Assembly (NCBI GenBank): GCA_037974335.1 | Contig: CM075760.1 | Location: 48,442,138 to 48,506,137, forward strand | DNA: 64,000 nucleotides | Direction: 5' to 3' | DNA from: Prionace glauca | Taxonomy: Eukaryota > Chordata > Chondrichthyes > Carcharhiniformes > Carcharhinidae | Shown: positions 11,180 to 21,129 of the stretch, one piece after another | Numbering within the stretch: position 1 is the first letter of the stretch | Layout: the number at the start of each line of letters is the position of its first letter | Program-made: the position numbers and the translations under genes | Notes under the pieces: generated by a model | What the model was told of the DNA's origin: nothing | Databases searched by the model: none | Seen by the model: the letters and a program-made list of their open reading frames with translations, nothing else

Positions 11180-11805
11180 CCTGATCGTGTTACAACTGTA
11201 CAAAACTCTGGTGCGGCCGCACTTGGAGTATTGCGTACAGTTCTGGTCGCCACATTATAAGAAAGATGTGGAGGCATTGGAAAGGGTGCAGAGGAGGTTT
11301 ACCAGGATGTTGCCTGGTATGGTTGGAAGGTCTTATGAGGAAAGGCTGAGGGACTTGAGGTTATTTTCATTGGAGAGAAGAAGGTTACGAGGTGAGAAGA
11401 AGGTAGAGGATGTTTCGAGAGTAGCCTAGTACGTCGCGTCTTTTGTGTATGCTTAAAACTGGACCAGCAGATGGGCACCACAACAGCTCAGTGACTATCA
11501 CTGTTTGCTGTGCAGATACATGGATTTGGGCCAGTTTCTGTGTGAGTTTGCGCATTCTCCCCGTGCTTGCGTGGGTTTCCTCCGGGTGCTCCAGTTTCCT
11601 CCCACACCCCAAAGATGTGCTCTTAGGCTGATTGGTGTAACAAATTGTCCCTAAATTATTCTCCCCTGACTCTGGTTTCCAATGGGGGTACCATAAGCAT
11701 AGACATGGGTCGAGGGAGGTGTAGGAAAAACACATTGTTAAGATGGCGGTGTGGGCTCGTTGGGCCAAAGGGCCTGTTTCCCATGCTGTGTTGTTCTTTG
11801 TTCAG
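11180..11805 (+). mobile_element. CR1-type LINE fragment with SINE-bearing 3' UTR
   Basis: The frame reads [19 protein letters not shown] and [17 protein letters not shown], then breaks near 11395 and passes into the same 3' UTR type as at 4795-5265 and 10380-10833, including the CTCCAGTTTCCTCCCACACC segment and the GGGCCAAAGGGCCTGTTTCC end. Confidence 0.75.
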
Positions 11806-12292
11806 CGCTAACCCACTGTGTCACTGTGCCCCCAGGAATCAAACCTGGGTCTCTGCAACTACGTGGCAGCAGTGCTAACCCACTGTGTCACTGTGCCCCC
11901 GGGAATCGAACCAGGGTCTCTGCAACTGCGTGGCAGCAGTGCTAACCCACTGTGCCCCCGGGAATCGAACCTGGGTCTCTGCAACTGCGTGGCAGCAGTG
12001 CTAACCCACTGTGTCACTGTGCTCCCGGGAATTGAACCTGGGCCACTGCAACTACGTGGCAGCAGTGCTAACCCACTTTGTCACTGTGCCCCCGGGAATC
12101 GAACCTGGGTCTCTGCAACTACGTGGTGGCAGTGCTAACCCACTGTGTCACTGTGCCCCCGGGAATCGAACCTGGGCCACTGCAACTACGTGGCAGCAGT
12201 GCTAACCCACTTTGTCACTGTGCCCCCGGGAATCGAACCTGGGTCTCTGCAACTACGTGGTGGCAGTGCTAACCCACTGTGTCACTGTGCCA
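11806..12292 (+). repeat. Satellite of about seven 67-bp units derived from a SINE tRNA-like head
   Basis: The unit carries GCTAACCCACTGTGTCACTG, then GGGAATCGAACCTGGGTC, then CTACGTGGCAGCAGT, with a period of 67 bp; one unit is shorter. In reverse complement each unit reads like the tRNA-like head of the shark SINE (CACAGTGGGTTAGCACTGC, then a B box GGTTCGATTCC). The array directly follows the CR1 end, suggesting that a SINE head was amplified in tandem. Confidence 0.8.
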
Positions 12293-12374
12293 CCCCAAAA
12301 TTGTCGATTACTCATTTCTCATCAATGTTTTTCACACTGATGAGAGACTGGGTTCAGGGGATCATTCCAGTTCA

Positions 12375-12470
12375 CTCTATACCCAGTTCACTCTGGGGAC
12401 AGGGTCTTCTCACCATGTTCATCTGCTTTGAGTTTGGGAAGAGATTCATTGTTTGGAGGTCGGATTTATA
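12375..12470 (+). pseudogene. Relic of a C2H2 zinc-finger exon
   Basis: The text GTTCACTCTGGGGACAGGGT followed by TGCTTTGAGTTTGGGAAGAG parallels the linker and start of a finger ([15 protein letters not shown]). One cysteine codon has become Phe and the frame is lost. Only about one linker and half a finger remain. Confidence 0.5.
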
Positions 12471-12624
12471 GTGTCTAGTTTTTGGGGGTCACTGTGGGTG
12501 GTTTTCCCTTACTGATCATTACATTTGTAAAGATGAAGACAGAATTTTAAGAAGGCGACAACAAGAACTCTCATCCTGTTCAACATGAAACTAAACTCAC
12601 TGTTAATTCCTCCTCAGTAACAAT

Positions 12625-13605
12625 TTTTATAATAACTGAGAGAGGTTTAGGGCAGAGTTTACTGATACAAGGCCCAGATTGTAATAACTGAGAGAGATTT
12701 AGGACAGAGATTATTGATACAAGGCCCAGATTGTAATAACTGAGAGAGATTTAGGGCAGAGATTACTGATACAAGGCCCAGATTGTAATAACTGAGAGAG
12801 ATTTAGGGCAGAGATTACTGATAAAAGGCCCAGATTGTAATAACTGAGAGAGGTTTAGGGCAGAGATTACTGATACAATCCCAGATTGTAATAACTGAGA
12901 GAGGTTTAGGGCAGAGATTACTGATACAAGGCCCAGATTGTAATAACTGAGAGAGGTTTAGGGCAGAGATTACTGATAAAAGGCCCAGATTGTAATAACT
13001 GAGAGAGGTTTTGGGCAGAGTTTACTGATACAAGGCCCAGATTGTAATAACTGAGAGAGGTTTAGGGCAGAGTTTACTGATGCAATCCCAAATTGTAATA
13101 ACTGAGAGTGGTTTAGGGCACAGATTACTGATACAAGGCCCAGATTGTAATAACTGAGAGAGGTTTAGGGCAGAGATTACTGATACAATCCCAGATTGTA
13201 ATAACTGAGAGAGGTTTAGGGCAGAGATTACTGATACAATCCCAGATTGTAATAACTGAGAGAGGTTTAGGGCAGAGATTATTGATACAAGGCCCAGATT
13301 ATAATAATTGAGAGAGGTTTAGGGCAGAGATTACTGATACAATCCCAGATTGTAATAACTGAGAGAGGTTTTGGGCAGAGATTACTGATACAAGGCCCAG
13401 ACTGTAATAACTGAGAGAGGTTTAGGACAAAGATTACAGATACAAGACCCAGTCTGTAATAACTGAGAGAGGTTTAGGGCAGAGATTACTGATACAATCC
13501 CAGATTGTAATAACCGAGAGGCGTTCAGGGCAGAGATTACTGATAGAAGGCCCTGATTGTAATAACTGAGAGAGGTTTAGGGCAGGGTTTACTGATACAA
13601 ATGTG
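12625..13605 (+). repeat. Minisatellite, about 19 units of 51-52 bp
   Basis: Tandem units built on AATAACTGAGAGAGGTTTAG, GGCAGAGATTACTGATACAA and GGCCCAGATTG. Two unit types alternate irregularly: a longer one with AAGGCCCAG and a shorter one with AATCCCAG. Copies are close but not identical, so the array is not brand new. Confidence 0.9.
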
Positions 13606-13749
13606 CTGTCCTTACCCGGTCTGGCCTATATGTGACTCCAGATCCCAGTAATGTGGTTTACTCTGAACTGCCTCGGGAACCGAGAGAAGGGCAGTAAATG
13701 TTGGGCCAGCCAGTGTTGCCCATGTCCCATGAATGAATAAAAATCAAAC

Positions 13750-14430
13750 CTTTCCATCTCACTCTCATTCCTCCTTCCTGATGCCTAACCAACATTTTAT
13801 ATAATTCCAGCATAACCTCCCCACTCTTAAACACTGTGCCTCGGCTAATAAAGAAGTGAACCGTGAGTCTCCTTAACCACTTTATTCACCTGTCCTGTTA
13901 CCTTAAGGGACCGGTGTACATGCACACCGAGCTCCCTCTGATCCTCAGAGCTTCCCAGGATCCTACTGTTCATCATGTAGTCCCTTGTCTTGTTTGCCCT
14001 GCCCGAGTGCATCACCTCACGTTGATCCCCATTGCCACTGATCCGCCCGTCTCTATCCCCCTGTTAGCTGAAGCTATCCTCCCCTTTCCCACCCGAACAA
14101 TTCTCCTATCATCCACAAATTTACTGATGAACGTCCTGCATTTAAGACTAAGTTATTTAAATAAACCACAAACAGTAAGGGCCCCAACATCGATCCCTGT
14201 GGGACCCCACTGGATACAAGCTTTCAGTCTGAAAATCCCCCCTCCCAGTCACCATCACCCTCTGCTTCCTGCCATTCAGCCAATTCCGGATCCAATTTGA
14301 CACTTTTACTTGGATCTCATGGGATCTTAAGTTCCCGATTAGTCTCCCATGTGGGACCTTGTCAAAAGCCCTGCTGAAGTCCAAGAAGACTACATCAGAA
14401 GCATTGCCCTCAAATACACATCTGGTCACT
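13750..14430 (-). mobile_element. CR1-type LINE fragment
   Basis: The minus-strand frame 14429-14157 reads VVFLDFSRAFDKVPHGRLI and WIRNWLNGRKQRVMV, matching CR1 reverse transcriptase. Downstream text (GCACACCGAGCTCCCTCTG) is the usual CR1 segment. Several breaks are present. Confidence 0.7.
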
Positions 14431-14439
14431 TCTTTGAAA

Positions 14440-14550
14440 AAATGGTTCAGTTCTGGGATCCCCAGAATAGGAGGGATGAGGTAACACTGGGAATGGTACA
14501 GAGGAGATTTACCATGATGTTACCTGGCCTGGAGAGTTTCAGTTCATTGA
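14440..14550 (+). mobile_element. CR1-type LINE fragment
   Basis: VQFWDPQNRRDEVTLGMVQ and RRFTMMLPGLE match the CR1 C-terminal region, in the orientation opposite to its left neighbour. Confidence 0.6.
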
Positions 14551-14689
14551 CTCATAGAATTCCAAATTGGTGACACTGGGCAGCGCAGCCTGATTTTTCC
14601 TGATGCCACCCCCCCCCTCATCAAATTGAGTTAGCGATACCCCCACCTGCCCTGTGTTCCCCCAAAATACATTTGCCCCAGTGTCAGCA

Positions 14690-14955
14690 TGGTGGGACAG
14701 TGGTTAACACTGCAGCCTCACTGTGCTAGGGACCTGTGGGTCATTTGCACGTTGTCCCCGTGTCTGTGTGGGTTTTCTCCGGTTTCCTTCCCCAGTCTGA
14801 AAGACGTGCTGGGTTAGGGGGCATTGGACCGTGCTTAAATTCCCCCTCAGTGTTACCCCAACAGGAATGTAGAGACTAGGGCAATTCTCACAGTAACTTC
14901 ACTGCAGTGTTAATGTGAGCTGACTTATTAGTGACACTAATAAATAAACTTAAAC
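14690..14955 (+). repeat. tRNA-derived SINE (elasmobranch type)
   Basis: The head reads GGGACAGTGGTTAACACTGC, the middle GTGTGGGTTTTCTCCGGTTT, and the 3' end CACAGTAACTTCACTGCAG with an AATAAATAAACTT tail. The B-box part of the head is eroded. It lies directly left of the inverted arm at 14998. A fuller copy is at 57985-58275. Confidence 0.75.
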
Positions 14956-14997
14956 TGCAGGTCTCGGTGCTGCTGTGACAATGCACCCTCTTGTTTA

Positions 14998-16092
14998 AAC
15001 ACTCTGCAATGCTGAGACTGGGGAGAGGAGTGAACAACAGGGAGCAGCATTGCAGCTTCTCTCCCCCCATTGAAACTGGGATTGTTGCTCCATCTGCTGC
15101 ACCATCCCCACCACATCCACTGGGGGGCAACCTGGACAATGGGCTGCAGGCAGACCTCACTGCGCCTGCGCCACAATCACACACTGCCAGCGGCCATCTT
15201 GCGTTGCCAGGGGAGACGGCCGGCGGCCATATTGCGTTGCCAGGGGAGACGGCCAGCGGCCATGTTGCGTTGCCAAGGGAGACGGCGTCCCACGCGCTGC
15301 ACTTTGGTTGAATTCCCGTCCTGCACATGCGCCCAGACAGTTACATTTTAATTTTTAATATTTTGAATCTTGATGATTATTATTCACATCCTCACCCGTC
15401 AGACTTTCGGTTCCTTCTTCATTCGGGAAAATCGTTTCTGTTTTTTATTCCGTCTGTTTTTCAATCACACCCGCGCGGTGCGCTCTGGGAAAATACTACA
15501 GCACATGCGCGGTTCCGCCACCTGCCTCTTTATAAAAATATGTATTTTATTTAATTTTAATTCCGCTCCGGGCGGGATTTCCGGGTGGGAATTTCTCTCA
15601 CTTTCTACATTTCTGAACTGTCGCTTTTTCCTCGACGGGGGGGAGGGGCTGACGGTGACGTCACGGAAATATGGCGGCTGGCCCCGCCACTCTGCAGGCC
15701 CCGGATATTCCGCCAACGAGCAGCGGCCGGGCCGGAGTGGGCAAGAGGTGACACTGGGCGGAGTAGTGCCCCGGGCGTGTTACAGCGACCCCCGCTGGTC
15801 AGGAAGGGAAATAGCAGCAGCGCAGTCTCTGCCCAAAGGCTTCCCCAGTTCAGCTGCTCAGAGACACTGGGAACCTCTTCAACTGGAAACTTCAGCTTCT
15901 CACATTCACCCCCTATGTTCAGTCATTGTTTAATAGACAACCTCTGTAGGGAAATCAGAAACAACTTGTTCGCATTAAAGATGGTGGGAATCTGAACCAT
16001 TCTGCTCAAAAAGCTCTGCTTGCCCTGAAATTTCAATTGAAATGTTCAAGATGAGAATTTATAGAGACAAGTCATGTTGTATGTGGAACACT
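14998..16092 (+). repeat. Inverted-repeat arm A (CpG promoter-like segment)
   Basis: The reverse complement lies at 56655-57768. Matching runs from AACACTCTGCAATGCTGAG at the outer end to the AATTGAAATGTTCAAGATGAG region at the inner end, with many small differences and one fewer 33-bp unit than the partner. It contains CRE (TGACGTCA near 15657), ATGGCGGC and several GCGC words, so it looks like a promoter with a first exon. I do not recognise the gene it served. The tRNA cluster lies between the two arms. Confidence 0.85.
15188..15286 (+). repeat. Three 33-bp units with YY1- and RFX-like motifs
   Basis: Each unit reads CGGCCATNTTGCGTTGCCAG then GGGAGACGGC. GCCATNTTG resembles the YY1 site, and GTTGCCAGGG resembles half of an X-box bound by RFX factors. 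The repeat lies on the CpG-rich side of the arm. Confidence 0.7.
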
Positions 16093-16224
16093 CATGATGC
16101 CACAATAAGATCAGTGCAGACATCTCACAGGGTTGTGTGACTGGAGGAGATGTCAGAGATGAAGTGGTTAAATATAGAACTACAGGGTCTGAAGGTCAGT
16201 TTTGGGTAAAGAAAAATGGCAGTA

Positions 16225-16505
16225 CAAAGAACAGAGAAAATTACAGCACAGGAACATGCCCTTCGGCCCTTCAAACCTTCACTGACCATGCTGCCCGACT
16301 CATCTAAAACCCCCTATCCTTCCGGGACCATATCCCTCTATTCCCATCCTATTCATGTACTTGTCAAGTGACTTAAAAGTCACGACAGCATCCGCTTCTA
16401 CTATCTCTCCCCCAGCAGCGAGTTCCAGGCATCCATTGCTCTCTGTGCAAAAAATCTGCCATGTCAATCTCCTTGAAACCTTGCCCCTCGCACCTTAAAG
16501 CATGC
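16225..16505 (-). mobile_element. CR1-type LINE 3' end
   Basis: The stretch reads ACAGCACAGGAACATGCCCTT then CGGCCCTTCAAACC, followed by text typical for the CR1 C-terminal region in reverse. It is 5'-truncated. Confidence 0.6.
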
Positions 16506-16870
16506 CTTCATCGGCCGGGGCATTTTGTTCCTGAACATTATCTGAATCTCGATGTTACCTACATAGTATCTTCGCTCTGGCCTCGGCCTCAAATGCTTTG
16601 TGTCAAATAAGAAATGATAAATTGTTTGATGCATTGTCAGGAAAGAAACGTTCCTATTTTGACACCTGCACATATCAGCAAGTCATCGAGTCTACAAGAC
16701 AATTTAATAGGTTTAGGTGCAGACTAACATAGTTAATCACCATCTGAAACATGCTAGGGTGAGGGAAGTCTGTATGATTTCAGTTTGGTGCTGAATATTA
16801 TCAGAATCTCGATGTTACAGTCATATTATCTCTGCTCTGACCTCAGCTTGAAATGCTTTCTCCAAAATCA
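16506..16870 (+). repeat. Two copies of the tRNA-Val 3' flank without a tRNA
   Basis: CTGAACATTATCTGAATCTCG (about 16535) and CTGAATATTATCAGAATCTCG (about 16790) both match the flank of the Val tRNA at 21402 (GCACATTATCCGAACCTCG) and, inverted, at 41201. No tRNA remains beside either copy. Confidence 0.6.
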
Positions 16871-17176
16871 GAAATGCTGAATTTTATGAAAAAAATGACA
16901 AAATTGTGTAAATTCTCAAAGACATGTTGAATTTTGTCCAAAATGTATTTGCGGTTAGCATTTATTTAACATCCTAATCTTATTGAATGATTTTTTTCCC
17001 GAAAAAAATAACGTAAAATAGTCGGTTGCTGTTCATTAGCAATTTCCTAACATTACTTTCTCCAGAGAAGCTGAAAATATGCTTGCAAACATTTGTCTGA
17101 ATAAGTATAAAGATATTAAATACTTTTTTCATCGAAAGTAACAAGGAATTTATGAACACCTTTTAAACGTTTGTAC
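16871..17176. other. AT-rich spacer
   Basis: No gene, repeat family or regulatory pattern is recognised here. Confidence 0.4.
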
Positions 17177-17249
17177 TGAGCCAACCAGGAGTCGAACCTG
17201 GAATCTTCTGATCCGTAGTCAGACGCGTTATCCATTGCGCCACCGGCCC
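17177..17249 (-). tRNA. tRNA-Arg (ACG)
   Basis: The minus strand gives a full cloverleaf. Anticodon stem TCTGA/TCAGA with loop CTACGGA reads ACG; T arm CAGGTTCGACTCCTG. It is close to the vertebrate Arg-ACG gene except at the acceptor, where positions 6 and 7 form G-T wobbles. A and B boxes are present. No run of four T follows closely, so the terminator is uncertain. Confidence 0.88.
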
Positions 17250-17459
17250 ACATATGATCATTAGGATAGTTGTTACATATTAGCTCGATGTTTCGAAAGT
17301 TTCAGGCACATGAACTGTCAGAAAGTTTGCTTTTACTTGTGAGGAAAAGGTCCATTATTGAGATTGTCTTTATTCATTTACTACCAATCCTAATTGCCCT
17401 TGAATTGAGTAACAGCAGTTCAACGGGCTGGCAAATTTTTCTTTCGATTTGGATTTGGT

Positions 17460-17715
17460 GATAAATTTAAACGAAACACCCTTCAGCCAATCCATCATCT
17501 GTATTTGCAAATTAAAACAAGGTTCTGCCGAGATTTGAACTCGGATCGCTGGATTCAGAGTCCAGAGTGCTAACCATTACACCACAGAACCCAACACGGG
17601 GTGAATTTTGAAAATCGTGGATCAATACTTGTGCCAATTTGAACAGCAGGGAGCAATATCAGTGCCGTTGCACAATTCAGATTTGCATTGCCCTTGCTGG
17701 TTCCTCCTGTAAAAG
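17460..17715 (-). repeat. Duplicated tRNA-Gln block, copy 1
   Basis: The tRNA-Gln at 17520 with both flanks matches 28010-28270, where the tRNA is decayed. Shared words on the outer side include GCATTGCCCTTGCTGGTTCC against GCATTGCCCTTACTGGTTCC; inner-side words include CTTCAGCCAATC against CTTCAGCAAATC. The flank of the plus-strand Gln gene at 55821 is a weaker third match. Confidence 0.65.
17520..17591 (-). tRNA. tRNA-Gln (CTG)
   Basis: Acceptor GGTTCTG/CAGAACC, anticodon stem CTGGA/TCCAG with loop CTCTGAA (CTG), T arm CGAGTTCAAATCTCG. All stems pair. The downstream minus-strand sequence has a TTTT stop about five bases after the gene. Confidence 0.93.
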
Positions 17716-17984
17716 CGAGTAGGCTCCCTTCCAACGTATTAAATTTCACTGTAACTGACTACATTCAAACACCAATGTTTGCATCGAACTGACATAAACC
17801 TTACTGCAGTAAATCCACTGAACAACATCAGCTTATCACAGCTCTGATTTCATCACACTGGAAGCCAATGTGAAAATATAAACAATTTCAAATCTTAACA
17901 GACAGGAAGGAGTGTGTAAGTGCGGACAATTGGCGCTGTGCACATTCCTGTAACCAGTATCTGGGAGAATCAGGCAGATGGGAT

Positions 17985-18035
17985 CCTGGGGGTCTCGTGG
18001 TTAGGATTCAGCGCTTTCAGATATCGCAGACTAGC
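17985..18035 (+). pseudogene. tRNA-Glu 5'-half relic
   Basis: TCCTGGGGGTCTCGTGGTTA and GGATTCAGCGCTTTCA match the front half of the tRNA-Glu at 20910. The 3' half is missing. Confidence 0.6.
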
Positions 18036-18067
18036 CTCGATATGTGAAGATTTAATGCGCGTTTTTA

Positions 18068-18185
18068 ACGTAAGAGTAAAAAGCTTTGGGGTTTTCCTTT
18101 ATCCGACTTGCCAAGGACTTCTCATGCCCCCTCCTAGCTCTCCTATTTTTTTTAACTCATTCCGAGCTAACTTGTAACCCTATAT
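18068..18185 (-). mobile_element. CR1-type LINE fragment
   Basis: AGCTTTGGGGTTTTCCTTTA and GACTTGCCAAGGACTTCTCA are the reverse of the CR1 segment that encodes the ENPKAFYRY and [10 protein letters not shown] motifs in the copy at 6813-8977. Confidence 0.6.
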
Positions 18186-18643
18186 AAGTGTTATCAAGTG
18201 TTGAAAGTGGAGGTTTGGCCTGGTGTCGCATTGGGTACCAGCTTTGAAGAAAAGTAGCAACTTAAAGCTTTTGCAGAATGGCATGAGGCGTATTGTAGTG
18301 ATATGGGTTGAGTGCAAGAGGCGGTGTGCAAATCATTTGAATACGTTTTAAGTGTGTTTAGACTGATGTGATGAAAGCAGAGGCTTATTTGGGAGAATGA
18401 GGCTGTGTGAGAGGGGGACTGTTGCAGAGTGTTTGTGTTTTGGAGGAAGGTTGAAAGTTTGAGATGTGGTTGTGAATGAAAGGAAGGTGTTGAACAGCAT
18501 GAGAGGCTTGTGCGATGTTGCGTGTGAGATTTGAGTGAGAGCATTTGTGGGCATTTGGGGAACGAAAAGATAAAGTCAGAAAATTACAATGCTGCTGAAT
18601 GTGAAGGAAGAGAGAGCATGTAGGGGTAGGACTATCAAGAACA

Positions 18644-18714
18644 GCATTGGTGGTTCAGTGGTAGAATTCTCGCCTGCCACGCGGGAGGCCCGGGTTCGAT
18701 TCCCGGCCAATGCA
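18644..18714 (+). tRNA. tRNA-Gly (GCC)
   Basis: Acceptor GCATTGG/CCAATGC, anticodon loop CTGCCAC (GCC), T arm CCGGGTTCGATTCCCGG. It matches the usual vertebrate Gly-GCC gene throughout. Only interrupted T runs (TTCTTCTTTCT) follow, so termination may be leaky. Confidence 0.95.
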
Positions 18715-18761
18715 AAGCTTCTTCTTTCTCCGTTCACCCTGTATATTGACGCGAATCTCCT

Positions 18762-19260
18762 GCCAAAATTAGGAGAAAACAAGGGAAATATTAAGTATTG
18801 GAACAAATCGCGAGGGAAATGGATCACAATATTCGGAAGGAGGTGCAGTTGTGAACGTTATTATTGATGATTGAGTGGAAAGTATTGGATCGTTGGGCTA
18901 CTGGTGGTTCGTTCCCTTCCCTCCCGTTGAATTCCTGCCTGTGATAAGAAACATGGATTCATTTTACCTGCCCGTTCATAGGAGAAAGGGAATAACCAAC
19001 ACACTACAGCAGTGCTGCGGGATCAACGGAACTAAAGAGACTTGTATAGAATTGTAAACAGTGCGGTCATGCTGCAGTTCTGGAACAGGTTTTCAGAAAT
19101 AGAATTGTGGTCATTGACACACTCGTTTAGAATATATTGAGCTGCTGTTGTCTCAGTCTCTGTGGCGCAATGGGTCAGCGCGTTTAGCTGTTAACCGAAA
19201 GGTTGGTGGTTCGAGACCACCCAGGGACGGATTTTTGTTATTTTTCTCACTATCAGCATT
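18762..19260 (+). repeat. Duplicated tRNA-Asn block, copy 1
   Basis: The block carries tRNA-Asn and about 400 bp of 5' flank (CAAGGGAAATATTAAG, GGAAATGGATCACAATATTC, CATAGGAGAAAGGGAATAAC). It recurs at 28380-29300 (inverted) and 43150-44100 (same strand). The 3' flank of this copy resumes at 20318-20860 after a 1-kb interruption. Confidence 0.8.
19156..19229 (+). tRNA. tRNA-Asn (GTT)
   Basis: Acceptor GTCTCTG/CAGGGAC and T arm GGTGGTTCGAGACCACC pair. Anticodon loop CTGTTAA reads GTT. The anticodon stem TTTAG/CCGAA has one A-C mismatch. A TTTTT stop follows within five bases. It is the best of three Asn copies in the window. Confidence 0.87.
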
Positions 19261-19490
19261 CACGGGTAAAACAGTTGCCTGCTTCAACTCATTGAAAAGT
19301 TTGGAACCACGAGAGAGAGTTTGGTCGTGTACAAGCCGAGACATTGTGTGTGCCCTTGTATCTTTCGAGTCACCAGGATCTCTACATGTCTGCGCCTGAA
19401 TCTTGGTGTATCTGAATCTAGTGTGCCCCTGCATCTATATGTGTCCCTGAATCTGTGTATGCCCCCTTGTTTCTCTGTCGGCTCCAATAC

Positions 19491-19492
<2 letters not shown>

Positions 19493-19574
<82 letters not shown>
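19493..19574 (+). repeat. (GT)41 microsatellite
   Basis: An 82-bp pure GT dinucleotide run. Confidence 0.97.
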
Positions 19575-19578
<4 letters not shown>

Positions 19579-20317
19579 GTCTGATTCTTTGTACCTTTTT
19601 TAAGACTAAACCGTGAAAATGTCTGACAAGCGAATTGCAGAGGGCAGCAATGTTTACCCACTAAGATTCTGAATTTGATTAACTCTGATAACTGCATCGA
19701 ATGTACAATTTGAAGTTTCAAATAATCCCAACTTCAATCTCCAGACATTATCTCTCAATGGGAAATGAAGAACAGGGTTTATCTGCGGTGCCTGGTTATA
19801 AAAAGGGCGAATACGCCAGCCGAGATCCTTTTACAAACTCCAATCTCGGACAATATCGTTCAATATTTATATTTCAGTAACCGGTTCGCAGACTCACAAG
19901 CCCCAGCGCCTGCAGTCTCTGTAGGCCGCCAGCAGATGGCGGTGATGTATCATTTTAATCACAAGGTTAGTGCAGCAGGTTTGAGAAGATATTTGAGGAA
20001 AATTTATTTCCCTGTTTCCATGGAAAGGGAACAATCAGTAAAGCAATGGCATTAATATCTCTGTCAGTAACATTCACAGGGAAATCTGGCCAAAGGATAG
20101 CGAATTTAATACTTGCATTCATATTTACCTTCCGGTTACTGAACATGTCGATTACCAGCTAATTATTGTATAACCTTACATTTTAGTGATTTAAAGATTT
20201 GTCTATTTTCTCATCCAGACATTATCAAATAATATTTCATTATAATTGGACACATGTCTCTTTTTCGCTGGATTTTCCATTCCTTGGCGCTCATTTTTTT
20301 CCTTAGTCCGTTCAGAA

Positions 20318-20860
20318 ATCGAAACCACCCAGGGACAGGATTTTACTATTTCCTCACCATCAGCATTCACGGTTAAACAGTTGCCTGTTGGCAATGGGAC
20401 CGTGGGTGCCAATAAAAAATAGGTGTGAACTGTTCCCGGTTGTACTGTTATCTGGTATTACCAACATTATTTAATGACGATTGACTTCAAGTATATTACA
20501 TATAACATTATATATACATATACACATATATATATCTGTACACCATTACATATATATATATATCATATATATATAATATATATGTGTAATTATACCTTTA
20601 AACATAAAAAAAAATGAAAAATGAACTTGTGGCTGAGTATTTGTTCCAATTCCATATTCCTGTTTCCATTCATTCCTGGAATGATCATAAATCAGTCTAA
20701 CCCAAACTGAAATGTGTTCAATGATAGAGCATCAGAACCCTCCGGAGTAAGAATTCCCAAGATTCACCAGCCTTTGAGTGAAGCAATTTCTCCTGATCTC
20801 AGTCCTGAATCGTCAGCTCCTTATCCTGAGATTGTGTCCCTGTGTAGAAATAAAACAAAA
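20318..20860 (+). repeat. 3' part of the tRNA-Asn block, displaced
   Basis: It starts with the last part of a tRNA-Asn (AAACCACCCAGGGACAGG), then follows the 3' flank seen at 43636-44100 (TTCTCACC, GGCAATGGGACCGTGGG, CAACATTATTTAATGA) and ends in a CR1 3' fragment on the minus strand (20715-20850). An AT-rich TATATA stretch lies at about 20505-20590. Confidence 0.6.
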
Positions 20861-20909
20861 GGCAGGTGGCTCATGGATAAATTAATATTTTATAAAGTGT
20901 TCATCAGCT

Positions 20910-20981
20910 TCCCTGGTGGTCTCGTGGTTAGGATTCGGCGCTCTCACCGCCGCGGCCCGGGTTCGATTCCCGGTCAGGGAA
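20910..20981 (+). tRNA. tRNA-Glu (CTC)
   Basis: Acceptor TCCCTGG/TCAGGGA, D arm with GGTCTCGTGGTTAGGATT, anticodon loop CTCTCAC (CTC), T arm CCCGGGTTCGATTCCCGG. It is essentially the vertebrate Glu-CTC gene. No TTTT run follows closely. Confidence 0.93.
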
Positions 20982-21129
20982 TGTAGATTTATTGTTGTAC
21001 AACAATCGTGTGTGACTTCCCGGTCTGTACCAGTTCTGTCGGAATCAGTATCAGGGAGATTTCCTCTTTAGTATCTGAATTAGAAATGTCACATTTAAAG
21101 AACAAAGAAAAAAGGTAGCGACAGGTTAC

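Noticed and set aside
11751-12471. Repeated 64-108-residue frames with PPGIEPGSLQLRGSSA-type text
   Set aside because: These are translations of the 67-bp satellite in successive frames, not a protein repeat.
14991-15933. Long overlapping frames on both strands in inverted arm A
   Set aside because: They arise from CpG-rich, stop-poor promoter sequence and the 33-bp array (whose length is a multiple of three). No domain is recognisable in any of them, and the same holds for arm B.
19284-19721. Frame with a long Thr-His run
   Set aside because: It is the translation of the (GT)41 microsatellite.
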